From: an uncultured Blautia sp.
GTDB lineage: Bacteria; Bacillota; Clostridia; Lachnospirales; Lachnospiraceae
Direction of reading: 5' to 3'
DNA length: 64,000 nt
Assembly: GCA_934394545.1 (NCBI GenBank)
Contig: CAKRRG010000007.1
Location: 13,755 to 77,754, forward strand
Positions 8,862 through 18,062 of this stretch are shown here, piece by piece (the stretch's first letter is position 1; each line of letters opens with the position of its first letter). The position numbers and the translations under genes were made by a program. Under the pieces are notes generated by a model. It was not told where the DNA came from. It saw nothing but the letters and a program-made list of their open reading frames with translations, and ran no database searches.

Positions 8862-10099
8862 TCTATTTTCCTTTCTTCCCGGAACCATCCCTGTTCTTTT
8901 TTTAAATGGTGTACGGCCTTTCTCGCACGGTTTCCCAGTTTCTCCATTAAGCTCCGGTTTTTATGCTCAAGAACACGGATGTGATTCAACATATCTACAT
9001 TTTCTTCACCAATTTCCAGCTTTAAGGACAGCTTCTTCGCGCCTGCCGGAACCGGAATATCCACGATACAGGGATCAAATCTTGAAAGAAATGCCCACCG
9101 GCCGGAAATTGCTCCGTCTGGTGTCTGTACTCCCTTCATGGAAGCCGGCTGCCCGTCGAAATGTATTGTTCCCAGAAATACAGCACATGGCCTGTCTCCC
9201 GGATCTATTCTCAGGAATCTGCAATTCTTCGGCAAATCCACAGTGCATTTCACTTTTTTTGCCATAATTGGTCTTTTTAGGGAATTCTTTTCCGAATAGC
9301 CTCCTTTATACTCTGCAAAGTAAATCTGCAATGCACCCTGAGGATTTTGTAAAAAATAATCCACTCCTGGTGTCATATCTGCATACATTTCCCGCATAGG
9401 CACATGTCCACCTGTAAGATACTTCTGAAAATTCTTCTCCATCTGCAAAAAAACAGCTCTGGCCGTTTCCGAAATTCCGAATCTCTTATACAGTGCTTCC
9501 TCATCTAGTACCTGGCGCACCTTATGTGTCTGAATATAATAGTGAATGACTCTGTACAGTACAAATTCACATGGCACCGGAAAATCAAAGGTCCATTCGT
9601 AATCCAGAAGTGTATAAGGACTGGTGAGCACCACATTATCACAGATCATATCAATATTCGTTATCGCAGAACAGGTCAGACCCTTAGGCAGCTGAACAGC
9701 TCCGAAGACCTTTTTAAATTCTTCCGTTACCGTAAAGGGGCTTTTACTGTGGAGTTTTTGAACCTTACAGAGATAATCAGAAAAAACAGCTTCTGCCTCT
9801 TTTGTCCTGCCTTTTTCCAGAAGATCATCCAGATATTCTGTCAGTGTTTCCCCCTCCAGGTATTCCAGTCTGACACAATTCTCCCCAGCTTCACATTTAT
9901 TGCTTACAAAAGGAATCTCGCCATACATCTGATCCAACAGCTGATTCCATTTCACCATATTCAGAACATGCGTCTTTCCCTCTGGATATACCCATGTTTT
10001 CTCCAGCCATCGCTTTTCATTTTCTTCCAGTATCTGGGTGCGAATAGCAAATAAACGGCCTCTTTCATTGGAATATTTACTGAAAATGATTTCTCTCAT
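8858..10099 (-). CDS. Kinase-like protein of the polysaccharide export unit (possible chain-capping kinase)
   Basis: No named family is certain. Reading it as a protein-kinase/phosphotransferase fold explains several marks: a hinge-like segment (VRLEYLEGETLTEYL, about 77-90), a catalytic-loop-like D150-MIC-D154-N155 with the D-x4-N spacing, and LLDYEW (about 164-169) in the DFG position. Residues about 190-340 follow with no recognised fold, then a beta-rich part and a charged helical, possibly coiled-coil tail (about 355-395). The start at 10099 overlaps the methyltransferase stop as ATGA and has AGGAAGG 7 bases upstream; a GTG at 10105 is too close to that site. Coupled between a SAM methyltransferase and a GT2 and behind a Wzt-type ATPase, it recalls the WbdD kinase half. 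That function is inference. Confidence 0.6.
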   Translation of the reverse strand: MREIIFSKYSNERGRLFAIRTQILEENEKRWLEKTWVYPEGKTHVLNMVKWNQLLDQMYGEIPFVSNKCEAGENCVRLEYLEGETLTEYLDDLLEKGRTKEAEAVFSDYLCKVQKLHSKSPFTVTEEFKKVFGAVQLPKGLTCSAITNIDMICDNVVLTSPYTLLDYEWTFDFPVPCEFVLYRVIHYYIQTHKVRQVLDEEALYKRFGISETARAVFLQMEKNFQKYLTGGHVPMREMYADMTPGVDYFLQNPQGALQIYFAEYKGGYSEKNSLKRPIMAKKVKCTVDLPKNCRFLRIDPGDRPCAVFLGTIHFDGQPASMKGVQTPDGAISGRWAFLSRFDPCIVDIPVPAGAKKLSLKLEIGEENVDMLNHIRVLEHKNRSLMEKLGNRARKAVHHLKKEQGWFREERKIE

Positions 10100-11025
10100 T
10101 CGCACACCTTCCTTTCCACAAGAACCAGAAATGAATTGGAAAATTCCTGAAAAAGACCGGCAGTTGTAAGAGAATCGTACACTCTTCCCTCGTTAAACAG
10201 GTGTATTCTGTTTCTGTCAAAATTGCAGAAATCATCCCGAAGCTCACCCTTTTTCGGCAAACGTTTGTCCGAATAGATGGTCATCGGAAATTTATAATCC
10301 GGATAGGGATAGTAAAAAGTTGTTTTAAAATCTCCGGCCTGCGAAATAATATGGGACAGTTCCCTTCTGGAAAAGGTGCGCACACCTTTTGTTTCCGGAT
10401 AATTCTCGATTCCCTCGAAATATTTCCCCACATGATCCTCTGTGCAGCCAGCCCAGTATTTCAATCCAAGCCGGTTCTCAATGGCAATTACCACCTTGCC
10501 TCCTGGTGCCAGATGACGGGAAATACGCCTGAGCATTTCCACATATGGCTGCTCCGTTCCAATATATCCCTGGGAATATTCAAATACACCAATCAGCGTA
10601 ATATAATCGTATTTCTCTGTAAGACTGCTCTCCACATCCTGAAAATTTCCAACCATGATTTTTACATTTTCACAGTCACGATTGCGATAAGCATTGATCG
10701 TACTGCGCATTTTAGACAGATCAATACAAGTCACACTGCCGGCTTTCTTGGCAAGGATACCTGTAATAGGGCCACAGCCGGAACCAATCTCCAGAACCTT
10801 CTGCTCTTTCGTAATTGGCAGCCACTCAAGAATATTCTGGCGGATATGGGAAAAGTGATAAAGAATGGGCCAGCTGTTACGCTGGGCGATCACCTGATTC
10901 AATTCCTCTTCCCGATAATTCTTCGCGATCTCCAGAAGTTCTTCTTCCACGGGACCATCACTGTACAGATCCTTTCCCGGATAAAATTCATAGTCTAATG
11001 TTACTTTTCCGATTTTTTCCTGCAT
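10096..11025 (-). CDS. Class I SAM-dependent methyltransferase of the polysaccharide unit
   Basis: Rossmann-fold methyltransferase of 309 residues. Motif I is VLEIGSGCG (about 77-85), followed by VTCIDLSKM (acidic residue for the SAM ribose) and a DYITLIGVFEY post-I region. GGKVVIAIENRLGLKYW is the later strand-helix unit. An N-terminal segment of about 70 residues precedes the core. GAGGAAT before the ATG lies within the end of the ATPase gene, 6 bases upstream, and its stop overlaps the kinase-like gene. Position between exporter and GT suggests methylation of the glycan or of a terminal phosphate. The fold is certain; the substrate is not. Confidence 0.85.
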   Translation of the reverse strand: MQEKIGKVTLDYEFYPGKDLYSDGPVEEELLEIAKNYREEELNQVIAQRNSWPILYHFSHIRQNILEWLPITKEQKVLEIGSGCGPITGILAKKAGSVTCIDLSKMRSTINAYRNRDCENVKIMVGNFQDVESSLTEKYDYITLIGVFEYSQGYIGTEQPYVEMLRRISRHLAPGGKVVIAIENRLGLKYWAGCTEDHVGKYFEGIENYPETKGVRTFSRRELSHIISQAGDFKTTFYYPYPDYKFPMTIYSDKRLPKKGELRDDFCNFDRNRIHLFNEGRVYDSLTTAGLFQEFSNSFLVLVERKVCE

Positions 11026-11031
11026 ATTAAA

Positions 11032-12279
11032 TTATTCCTCTATCCAAACCCTGGAATTCATATCATAGAATCCTACTGTATTTTTGGAAGAAACCACGGT
11101 TATATTGCACGCATCATATAAGCGATGGAATACCGTAAATTCTCCGTTCCGATAACCGGTGCAGCCAAAAGAAAGAAGATACTCGCCGCCCTGCATATCC
11201 ATCTTCTGTTCAAAGGTAACTACGCACTCTTTTCCTGCATCTGTATTCTCTACATTTACGCCCTCGTACATCGTGTTGGTTCCTGTGATCTCTGTTCCCT
11301 GGATATTTTTAAACGTAAAGGCCATGATCGGCTGCTGGATATTCTCATGAAAATGAATACGCATCTTAATCTGGAAATCAGAACCCTTCTCAATGGTATT
11401 GGTCTGGCGTCCTTTTGAATCCATCACTACAAAATCTGTGATCTCAGCCTCTTTCTTCCCATATTCCAATGTATTGGGATTCACCTGAAAGCCCTTCTTC
11501 CAGTCCTCTTTCACAGTCTCTTCTGCCTGTTTCACAGGATCCTGGTGTACCAAAAGCTGCTTGTACATGTCCACCATAGCCTTAGGAGTGCCCTCATCCA
11601 TCATAACACCCTGATTCAGCAGAATAACACGGTCACAATATTTAGAAATGCTTCCAAGGTCATGACTTACAAACAGGATCGTTTTTCCCTGTTTCTTAAA
11701 TTCTTCAAATTTATGATAGCACTTCGCCTGGAAAAATACGTCTCCTACAGAAAGTGCCTCATCTACTACAAGGATTTCCGGATCAATGTTAATTGCCACT
11801 GCAAAGGCAAGGCGCACAAACATACCGCTAGAGTAAGTTTTCACCGGCTGATGAACAAAGTCACCAATATCCGCAAAACTTAAGATATCCTCCAGTCTGG
11901 CATCTATCTCCTCCTCGGAAAATCCCAGCATTGTACCATTTAAATAAATATTCTCCAGGCCGGAATATTCCGGGTTAAATCCGGCTCCCAGTTCCAGAAG
12001 TGCGGAAATCCTTCCGTTTACAGTTACTGTCCCCGATGTAGGAGACAATACACCGGTAATAATTTTCAGAATCGTAGACTTACCGGAACCATTTGTTCCG
12101 ATAATACCAACGCATTCTCCTTCTCCTATATCAAAATTAACGTCACGAAGTGCATAATGCTCCTTATAAAGCTTCTTTCTGCAAAGTCCCAGAGAATCCC
12201 TGAGACGATCAAGAGGCCTATTGTAAAGCTTATACATCTTGGACAAATTTCTTATTTCAATGGCGTTTTTACTTTCCAC
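11032..12279 (-). CDS. Polysaccharide ABC exporter ATPase with C-terminal recognition domain (Wzt type)
   Basis: Powers export of an undecaprenyl-linked polymer. The nucleotide-binding domain has Walker A GTNGSGKST (61-69), signature YSSGM, Walker B ILVVDEAL and switch FVSHD. After about residue 275 comes a separate beta-sandwich region (from EAEITDFVVMDSKG to the end) that fits the Wzt C-terminal domain, which in Gram-negatives binds the modified end of the finished O chain. I choose the GTG at 12279 because GGAAAGGA lies 6 bases before it; an ATG 30 bases upstream has no ribosome site. Partner permease is the next gene upstream. The C-terminal domain implies that export waits for a terminal modification. 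Confidence 0.9.
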   Translation of the reverse strand: MESKNAIEIRNLSKMYKLYNRPLDRLRDSLGLCRKKLYKEHYALRDVNFDIGEGECVGIIGTNGSGKSTILKIITGVLSPTSGTVTVNGRISALLELGAGFNPEYSGLENIYLNGTMLGFSEEEIDARLEDILSFADIGDFVHQPVKTYSSGMFVRLAFAVAINIDPEILVVDEALSVGDVFFQAKCYHKFEEFKKQGKTILFVSHDLGSISKYCDRVILLNQGVMMDEGTPKAMVDMYKQLLVHQDPVKQAEETVKEDWKKGFQVNPNTLEYGKKEAEITDFVVMDSKGRQTNTIEKGSDFQIKMRIHFHENIQQPIMAFTFKNIQGTEITGTNTMYEGVNVENTDAGKECVVTFEQKMDMQGGEYLLSFGCTGYRNGEFTVFHRLYDACNITVVSSKNTVGFYDMNSRVWIEE

Positions 12280-12354
12280 GTTGTTTCCTTTCCAATTACT
12301 GTTCATCACAGCATTCTAAAATTACAAGCTTATTTCCAGTCTGACCGTCCATAT

Positions 12355-13170
12355 TTACAGAACATCTGCAAAATGTACACGGAGACGTTTGAAGATCCAG
12401 TTTCCAAAGAGGAAACAGCAAACTGAAAACACCCAGAAATATAAGGTCCAAACCGGTCTGTCAAAGAACCAGCGCTTTATAATAAATGCATCACGGTATC
12501 CTGACACAATATAGAACATCGGATTCAGCTGAAGAATTTTGTACAGCAATCTATCTGTGCCGATCATGGTTTCTGCTATCCACATAATAGGAGTAAGCCA
12601 GACACCAACCTGAAGGGCAATACTGATAATCTGGCTCAGATCTCTGAAAAGCACTGCAACCGCACTGGTAGCATAGCACAATCCTAATACCAGGAAAAAG
12701 GTACAGAAGCTGTAGTACAGAATCTGAAGGTAATACCAATCTGGAAATCTTCCGTTTAATATATAGAGGAAAATTGCCAGAATTACAAAGAAACCATGTA
12801 CAAATAACGCAGAAATAATCTTTACCACCGGAAGTACACTGATATTAAACACTACCTTTTTTACCAGGTAATTGTATTCAAGCAGCGCGTTAGTACCTCC
12901 TGAAAGTGCATCTGAGAAGAAAAACCAAGGCACAATGCCTGCTACCAGATAAAGCACAAAAGGGACTCCCAGTTCATCTGTGTTGGACCGGAATCCCACT
13001 GAAAATACAAACCAGTATACCAGAATTGTTACCACCGGCTGAACGAAAGCCCAGAAGGTTCCGAAATAAGAGCCGGCATATCTGGTTTTAAAATCATTTT
13101 TAGCCAGTTTCATAACCAACCGGCGGTTCTTATACAGATCCGCCGGCAGGGAAAAAATAGACTTTGTCAT
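12355..13170 (-). CDS. ABC-2 type polysaccharide export permease (Wzm/TagG type)
   Basis: The membrane subunit of the exporter, 271 residues with about six predicted helices. KNDFKTRYAGSYFGTFWAF is the typical N-terminal amphipathic entry of this family; LVAGIVPWFFFSDALSGG and SQIISIALQVGVWLTPIMW are characteristic later segments. AGGAGACTGTAA precedes the ATG. It lies 75 bases before the ATPase start and 10 bases after rfbC. Together with the Wzt-type ATPase it forms the flippase for this locus, so the polymer is completed in the cytoplasm before export, not polymerised outside by a Wzy enzyme. Confidence 0.92.
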   Translation of the reverse strand: MTKSIFSLPADLYKNRRLVMKLAKNDFKTRYAGSYFGTFWAFVQPVVTILVYWFVFSVGFRSNTDELGVPFVLYLVAGIVPWFFFSDALSGGTNALLEYNYLVKKVVFNISVLPVVKIISALFVHGFFVILAIFLYILNGRFPDWYYLQILYYSFCTFFLVLGLCYATSAVAVLFRDLSQIISIALQVGVWLTPIMWIAETMIGTDRLLYKILQLNPMFYIVSGYRDAFIIKRWFFDRPVWTLYFWVFSVCCFLFGNWIFKRLRVHFADVL

Positions 13171-13180
13171 TTACAGTCTC

Positions 13181-13735
13181 CTATCTGTTAAGTTCCTTGA
13201 AGCTTCCCCATTTCTGATCCTTGTCAGAGAAAATCAGCTCCATGCCTTCCGGAATCGGCCACTGCACATTAATATCCGGGTCATTCCAGATCAGACCACC
13301 TTCATCGTTCGGATGATAGAAGTCAGAGCACTTGTATGTGAACTCAGCATTCTCAGAAAGGACCAGGAAGCCGTGTGCAAATCCCTTAGGAATAAAAAAC
13401 TGCTTCTTATTCTCTGCGGAAAGAACAACTCCATACCATTTTCCGTAGGTCTTGGAATCCTTTCTTAAATCAACCGCAACATCAAAAACTTCTCCGTTTA
13501 CCACACGTACAAGCTTGTCCTGAGGATAGTTAAGCTGGAAATGAAGTCCGCGGAGAACACCGCAGCGTGAGCTGGACTGGTTGTCCTGTACAAACTCTAC
13601 ATCGATTCCTGCTTCTTTAAAATCATTATAATTGTAAGTTTCCATAAAATATCCTCTGGAATCTCCAAATACAGTTGGTTCAATTACTTTTAATCCTTCA
13701 ATATCATCGCAGTTGGTTACTTTAATTTTTCCCAT
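13181..13735 (-). CDS. rfbC: dTDP-4-dehydrorhamnose 3,5-epimerase
   Basis: Third step of dTDP-L-rhamnose synthesis: epimerises C3 and C5 of dTDP-4-keto-6-deoxyglucose. The 184-residue length is normal. Visible are FGDSRGYFMETYN, VQDNQSSSR, GVLRGLHFQ (catalytic His), VNGEVFDVAVDLR and IPKGFAHGFLVLSE. AAGGAGAACTAAA precedes the ATG. rfbA, rfbB and rfbD are not in the window. First gene of the export unit, which points to L-rhamnose in the polymer. A TATAAT on the minus strand at 13766-13771 could be its -10, but no convincing -35 is seen, so read-through from the muramidase gene 49 bases upstream is possible. Confidence 0.95.
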   Translation of the reverse strand: MGKIKVTNCDDIEGLKVIEPTVFGDSRGYFMETYNYNDFKEAGIDVEFVQDNQSSSRCGVLRGLHFQLNYPQDKLVRVVNGEVFDVAVDLRKDSKTYGKWYGVVLSAENKKQFFIPKGFAHGFLVLSENAEFTYKCSDFYHPNDEGGLIWNDPDINVQWPIPEGMELIFSDKDQKWGSFKELNR

Positions 13736-13784
13736 TTTAGTTCTCCTTATTTATCATTTATCTTAATTATACAGCATCTGATTG

Positions 13785-15347
13785 TCAGTTCTGATACTGT
13801 TTGATGCACACACCATTCTTGTCAAACACTGACACCAGACCATCAGCACTTGTCAGTGTTACACTCTGTGCCCGAACTCCTGCACCGGTTCCAGTTCCAC
13901 GGTAGAAATAGTATTTCTTACCCTTGATCGTATACCAGCCCTTATAAGCCTTTCCGTTTTTGCCAAAGTAATAGGTATTTTTTCTATTGTTTTCTTTGAT
14001 TGTAACAAATTTATTCTTAATACGATATCCTTTACTTCCGAAATAATAAATATTACCTGCTGCAGACACATATTTGTAATCCTTCTGCATTGCAAAGGTG
14101 GTCGGACTGAAGTAATAATATTTCTTACTGATCTTGCGCATTCCGGTATACGCTTTACCCTCTGAATCAAAATAATAGGTCTTATTCTTCTTTGTTACAA
14201 GCTTGTTTTCAACGCGAACACCACTCTTATCCACATAGTATGCAGTGCCATCTCTCTTGATCAGCTTGTTCTTATACAGATGCCCGTCCACAGAGCTGAA
14301 GCAGTAATATTTACCACCAATTTCTTTCCAACCCTTTACCTTCACATCATCCTCATAGTAATATTTCTTACCCTTAACCGTTACCCAGCCATTATTCTTC
14401 GGATCCTTATAAAGGGGCTGAGAAGCAGGGATATAGCCTTCCTGAGAACTCCACCGTGGCACAATCCTGGTAGTGTAATCCACATATCCAAAGTTCAGAT
14501 CCACATTATTCTCTACCGGAACACCACGGATCAGCTTCTTGGTAGGAATCATGCCTGAAACCTCATCACCTGCTGTGCACTGCCAGATCGTGTATTTGTA
14601 ATTGTTTGGATTTGGCGCCAGAATAGTATCTCCATAGCATGCGATCCACACATCCAATCCGGAACCTTCCAAAACACTCCAGTCCACATAATTATTATAC
14701 CAGTTCAAGTTCATATAAAGTATAGGCGTGTAACCTGCCTTGCGGATTTCGTCACAAAATGTCAGGGCAATCTGGGAAACTTCTTTCTTAGACAGAGTTC
14801 CAAGGGTAGCCTCATCTTCCAGGTCAAATGCTACCGGATAGGAAATCTTATGTCCCTGCATCTGACGGATTGCCAGCTGAGCCTCTGCCAAAGCTTCTTT
14901 ATTCGTTTTCGCCAGACTGTATACATAGGTTCCCACAGGAATACCGGCTGCCTCTGCTTCTGTCATATTGTATTCATAGTAGTTATCCAGATGTCTGGTT
15001 CCATAGGAAATACGTACAAAGGTAAAATCCAGATCATTCTTAGCTTCCTGCCAGTTGATCTTACCCTGCCACTCAGAAACATCCATACCTCTGGTGATGG
15101 CACCTTCTACCTTCTTTCCACTTCCATTATAGCAGACACCGTCAATTTTCTTCCAGGCCTTGGGGCTTATCTTGGAAGAAGAAGCACCTACACTGGGAAC
15201 CTCCTGCTGATTCGGTGAAACGCTGCCTGTGTTAACAGATCTGTTTCCCGCATTGGCACTAACCTCTATAGCCTGTCCTGCAATTCCTGCAGTGCCAAGC
15301 ATAGCTGTCAGCAAAGTAACTGCCAGCCATCTCTTCCCTTTTCTCAT
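13785..15347 (-). CDS. Secreted GH25 muramidase with C-terminal cell-wall-binding repeats
   Basis: Lysozyme cutting the MurNAc-GlcNAc bond. Signal peptide about residues 1-32. GH25 domain about 84-290: GMDVSEWQG with D89, and the catalytic FDLEDE (D175, E177), plus YTPILYMNLNWY and the DLNFGYVDY end. From about 310 onwards come repeated aromatic-glycine units of the choline/glucan-binding type (GWVTVKGKKYYYEDD, GWKEIGGKYYCF and others), about nine copies. AGGAGG precedes the ATG at 15347; an in-frame ATG at 15386 lacks one. It has its own promoter (15440-15468). A neighbouring transpeptidase uses the same repeats, so both may bind the same wall polymer. Autolysin versus other role is undecided. 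Confidence 0.92.
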   Translation of the reverse strand: MRKGKRWLAVTLLTAMLGTAGIAGQAIEVSANAGNRSVNTGSVSPNQQEVPSVGASSSKISPKAWKKIDGVCYNGSGKKVEGAITRGMDVSEWQGKINWQEAKNDLDFTFVRISYGTRHLDNYYEYNMTEAEAAGIPVGTYVYSLAKTNKEALAEAQLAIRQMQGHKISYPVAFDLEDEATLGTLSKKEVSQIALTFCDEIRKAGYTPILYMNLNWYNNYVDWSVLEGSGLDVWIACYGDTILAPNPNNYKYTIWQCTAGDEVSGMIPTKKLIRGVPVENNVDLNFGYVDYTTRIVPRWSSQEGYIPASQPLYKDPKNNGWVTVKGKKYYYEDDVKVKGWKEIGGKYYCFSSVDGHLYKNKLIKRDGTAYYVDKSGVRVENKLVTKKNKTYYFDSEGKAYTGMRKISKKYYYFSPTTFAMQKDYKYVSAAGNIYYFGSKGYRIKNKFVTIKENNRKNTYYFGKNGKAYKGWYTIKGKKYYFYRGTGTGAGVRAQSVTLTSADGLVSVFDKNGVCIKQYQN

Positions 15348-15439
15348 ATTCCCTCCTGATAAACTGTTTCCAGTTTTCTCCTTCACATAGTTTCTTTCAT
15401 AATTTTTGTTATAATATGTTAAAAATGTGTTACTTTCTT

Positions 15440-15468
15440 ATTATACATTTTCCCCTTCCAAATTTCAA
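15440..15468 (-). promoter_or_regulatory. Promoter for the GH25 muramidase
   Basis: Minus strand: -35 TTGAAA (15463-15468), 17-base spacer, -10 TATAAT (15440-15445). The transcript has a leader of about 85 bases. Confidence 0.75.
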
Positions 15469-15485
15469 TGTTATTCTCCAAAACT

Positions 15486-15538
15486 ATAAAAAGGTGCCTG
15501 AAAATCATCAAAACTGATAATTTTAAGACACCCTTTTT
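15486..15538 (-). terminator. Intrinsic terminator after the L,D-transpeptidase gene
   Basis: Long interrupted hairpin. Outer pairing is GGTG with CACC flanked by A5 and T5; inner pairing is AAAAT with ATTTT and ATCA with TGAT around an AAAC loop. On the minus strand it ends CACCTTTTTAT. It closes the transcript of the gene ending at 15607. Confidence 0.8.
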
Positions 15539-15606
15539 GTCTTTTTATGTAGCTTTTTATTGAATGAAACGATCCGTCATAATTCTTCTGAAGTCTTTAA
15601 TTTTAC

Positions 15607-18027
15607 TTATGCAGCAGGATCTGTGGGGTCATAATAGCCGCCATTCTTAGTTCCCTTCAAAGGTACAATCGGCCGACGTCCAAGCGGTCCCTTAAACACT
15701 TCGTCTGACTTATAATTACCATCGAAGATGTAGATCGTAGAACCGTTGCAATTATAGTATACCCATTTTGCATCTGCAACACAGGTACGGATACATCCGT
15801 GAGAAGCAGGACTTCCCAATCTGTAATATGCACTTACAGGCAGATTATAGCTGTTCGCATAGCTGCATGCGATAGAATGGACGAAAATTCCACCTTGTCC
15901 GGCACCATCCACGTGCGTACCATACTGTCCCCAGGATGGTCCCATAAGTGACTGCCATCTGCTATAGCTTGTCAGCTTGTATCTTCCTGTTGGTGTAGGT
16001 GTTCCCGGATTTCCAACAGATACTCTGATGGACTTAACCGGAATCGTACGGTTCGCATCTGCATAAATAGTCATAACACCATTCACACGGTCAACTTCCA
16101 CAGTGTAGCCGGATTTATAAATATTGGTTAGATCATTAATTCTGTAACCGTTCTTGTCAAAGTAGTAAAGCTTACCATCAATCCATTTGGAAGTATTAGT
16201 CACAAAGCCCTTCTTATCCGGATTAATGTAACGGACCAGGTTGTTAGCATTGTCTACGATCACCCAGCCGGTAGTATATTTACCTGTGGAATCCACATAG
16301 CCATACTTACTGCCCTTCTTTACAAACTCATTTTTTACAAGGTTCATATTTCTGAAGTAATACCAGTTACCGTCAATCTTACGCCATCCACTCTTGCGGA
16401 GAACGCCCTTGGAATCTGCAAAATAAGTTTTCTTTCTGTATACAAACAACTGATTCTTAACCATCTGACCATTTCTTGTGGTAGAGGTTGATGGTTTAAA
16501 GAAGTAACTCTTTCCCTTGATTACTGTAATACCGCTGGCAAGCCTTCCATCAGCTTTAAAGTAGTAACCGTCTCTTAAAGTATCTGCGTAATGATTTCCC
16601 TTTTTATCAAACAGAAACCAGCCATAGAACTTGCCTTTTGATGTGGTAACCTTCTGCCATCCTGTTTTCTTGACAATCTGTCCTGCTTTGGAGCCAAAAT
16701 AATACATTCTGTTTCCTGCACCCGGGCAACGATGCCAGCTCTTCTTCCAGGTCGCTCTTGCACCGGTTTCGGTTACATAATATTTTTTCTTCTTGTAGGT
16801 TACAATCCGATTCTTATAAATAACGCCAGCCTTATCTGTCAGATAATATTTACCGTCAGAGGCTTTCTTCATTGCACTCTTAAGCAAATAGCCATTACGA
16901 TCGATCAGATAAGAATTCTCTGGGTTCTCCCCGTCCTTACGTCCATCCAGATCCGTCACCATCACTTCATGAACCAGAAGCTGTCCCATCTTAGAGCTGT
17001 CTAATTCACCGGAATCATAATATTTCCACTGTTCACCGGAAGCAGACTGAAAGCTCTTCCAGCCATCCCTGAACATTTTCCCCGGAATCTCCTGTTCGGA
17101 CTGAGCCGGCATAAAGTAATACTGGGCTTCTGTTCCATTTACAGCCAGCGCCACATCGCCTGTACGCGGTGTGCCATTTGCATCAAGGCAATAATATTCA
17201 TTATTGATCTTATAATAACCTGTATATGTATTCTGAGCTTTAGCAGCCTCATCCATCTGAGCAACCGTCATTCCCTTACCGTCAGAACCATAATAACGGA
17301 AATTTCCGGTTTCCTTATTCCAAAGCCAGTAGTCCTTCTTCATCTGGCCAATTGTCGTCTTCCATGGTACCAGAGCAGCACCCTTACCGCTGAATTCTGC
17401 ATATGCCTCTGCTATATCAGCTGCTGTAAAATAAAACTCACCAACTGCACCATTTGCACTTTCAGTTCCGTTCAGAGATTTCATTCCGGTGATCAAAATT
17501 CCATTCGCATCAAACAGATAAGAACCTGTATGAACCGCTCCGGTCTCTGTTCTTGTGGTGATCTCTATAATGCCGTCTGCAGCAGTATAGTATTCATCCG
17601 GAGCACTTGCATCCTCTTTCTTCTTGCGTAATCTGAAACCATTTCCGGTCTGTTCCCACTCATTCCATTCAAATACACTGCCGGAAGTACCAGCCTGTAC
17701 TTCCTGAATATCCATCTGTGTATCGCTCATCTCTGATTCAAAATTCTGAGCAGGATCTGTACTGTCTCCGGTCTCACCTGTAATATCCTCTGAAACAAAT
17801 CCGTCTGAAAATCCATCAGAAGTTTCATCCGTATTCTCCGGTGACTGTTCTTCCGGCTGTACGCCTGGCTGTTCTTCTGTTTCTTCCTCAGTCTGCGGCT
17901 CTTCAACAGTCTGTGTGGCTGTAAAATCAGATTCAAATCCACCATCCAATGCTGCGGCTGGAATTTCCAGAACCATGGATATACTTAACATAACTCCTAA
18001 AATTGCGGCTGCTACCTTCTTTTTCAC
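15607..18027 (-). CDS. Secreted L,D-transpeptidase (YkuD) with cell-wall-binding repeats
   Basis: Forms 3-3 peptide cross-links or attaches proteins to peptidoglycan. Starts at GTG with AGGAGG seven bases upstream. Signal peptide about 1-26, then an acidic Glu/Thr-rich linker (about 30-110). Residues about 120-640 hold many aromatic-glycine repeats (YYFTAADI, GWRKIDGNWYYF, GKLYYFDKNG and similar). The C-terminal catalytic domain (about 650-770) carries FVHSIACSY and SHGCIRT with nucleophile Cys about 745. At 806 residues it is much longer than bare YkuD enzymes because of the repeats. It lies 35 bases downstream of the HPr gene and is last in the possible cda unit. Membrane anchoring is by neither lipobox nor LPXTG. 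Confidence 0.92.
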   Translation of the reverse strand: MKKKVAAAILGVMLSISMVLEIPAAALDGGFESDFTATQTVEEPQTEEETEEQPGVQPEEQSPENTDETSDGFSDGFVSEDITGETGDSTDPAQNFESEMSDTQMDIQEVQAGTSGSVFEWNEWEQTGNGFRLRKKKEDASAPDEYYTAADGIIEITTRTETGAVHTGSYLFDANGILITGMKSLNGTESANGAVGEFYFTAADIAEAYAEFSGKGAALVPWKTTIGQMKKDYWLWNKETGNFRYYGSDGKGMTVAQMDEAAKAQNTYTGYYKINNEYYCLDANGTPRTGDVALAVNGTEAQYYFMPAQSEQEIPGKMFRDGWKSFQSASGEQWKYYDSGELDSSKMGQLLVHEVMVTDLDGRKDGENPENSYLIDRNGYLLKSAMKKASDGKYYLTDKAGVIYKNRIVTYKKKKYYVTETGARATWKKSWHRCPGAGNRMYYFGSKAGQIVKKTGWQKVTTSKGKFYGWFLFDKKGNHYADTLRDGYYFKADGRLASGITVIKGKSYFFKPSTSTTRNGQMVKNQLFVYRKKTYFADSKGVLRKSGWRKIDGNWYYFRNMNLVKNEFVKKGSKYGYVDSTGKYTTGWVIVDNANNLVRYINPDKKGFVTNTSKWIDGKLYYFDKNGYRINDLTNIYKSGYTVEVDRVNGVMTIYADANRTIPVKSIRVSVGNPGTPTPTGRYKLTSYSRWQSLMGPSWGQYGTHVDGAGQGGIFVHSIACSYANSYNLPVSAYYRLGSPASHGCIRTCVADAKWVYYNCNGSTIYIFDGNYKSDEVFKGPLGRRPIVPLKGTKNGGYYDPTDPAA

Positions 18028-18062
18028 TTTTATGCCTCCTGTTTATAAATCTTAATAATAGC

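Noticed and set aside
13766..13771. rfbC promoter
   Set aside because: A TATAAT is present on the minus strand, but no acceptable -35 lies at 15-19 bases.
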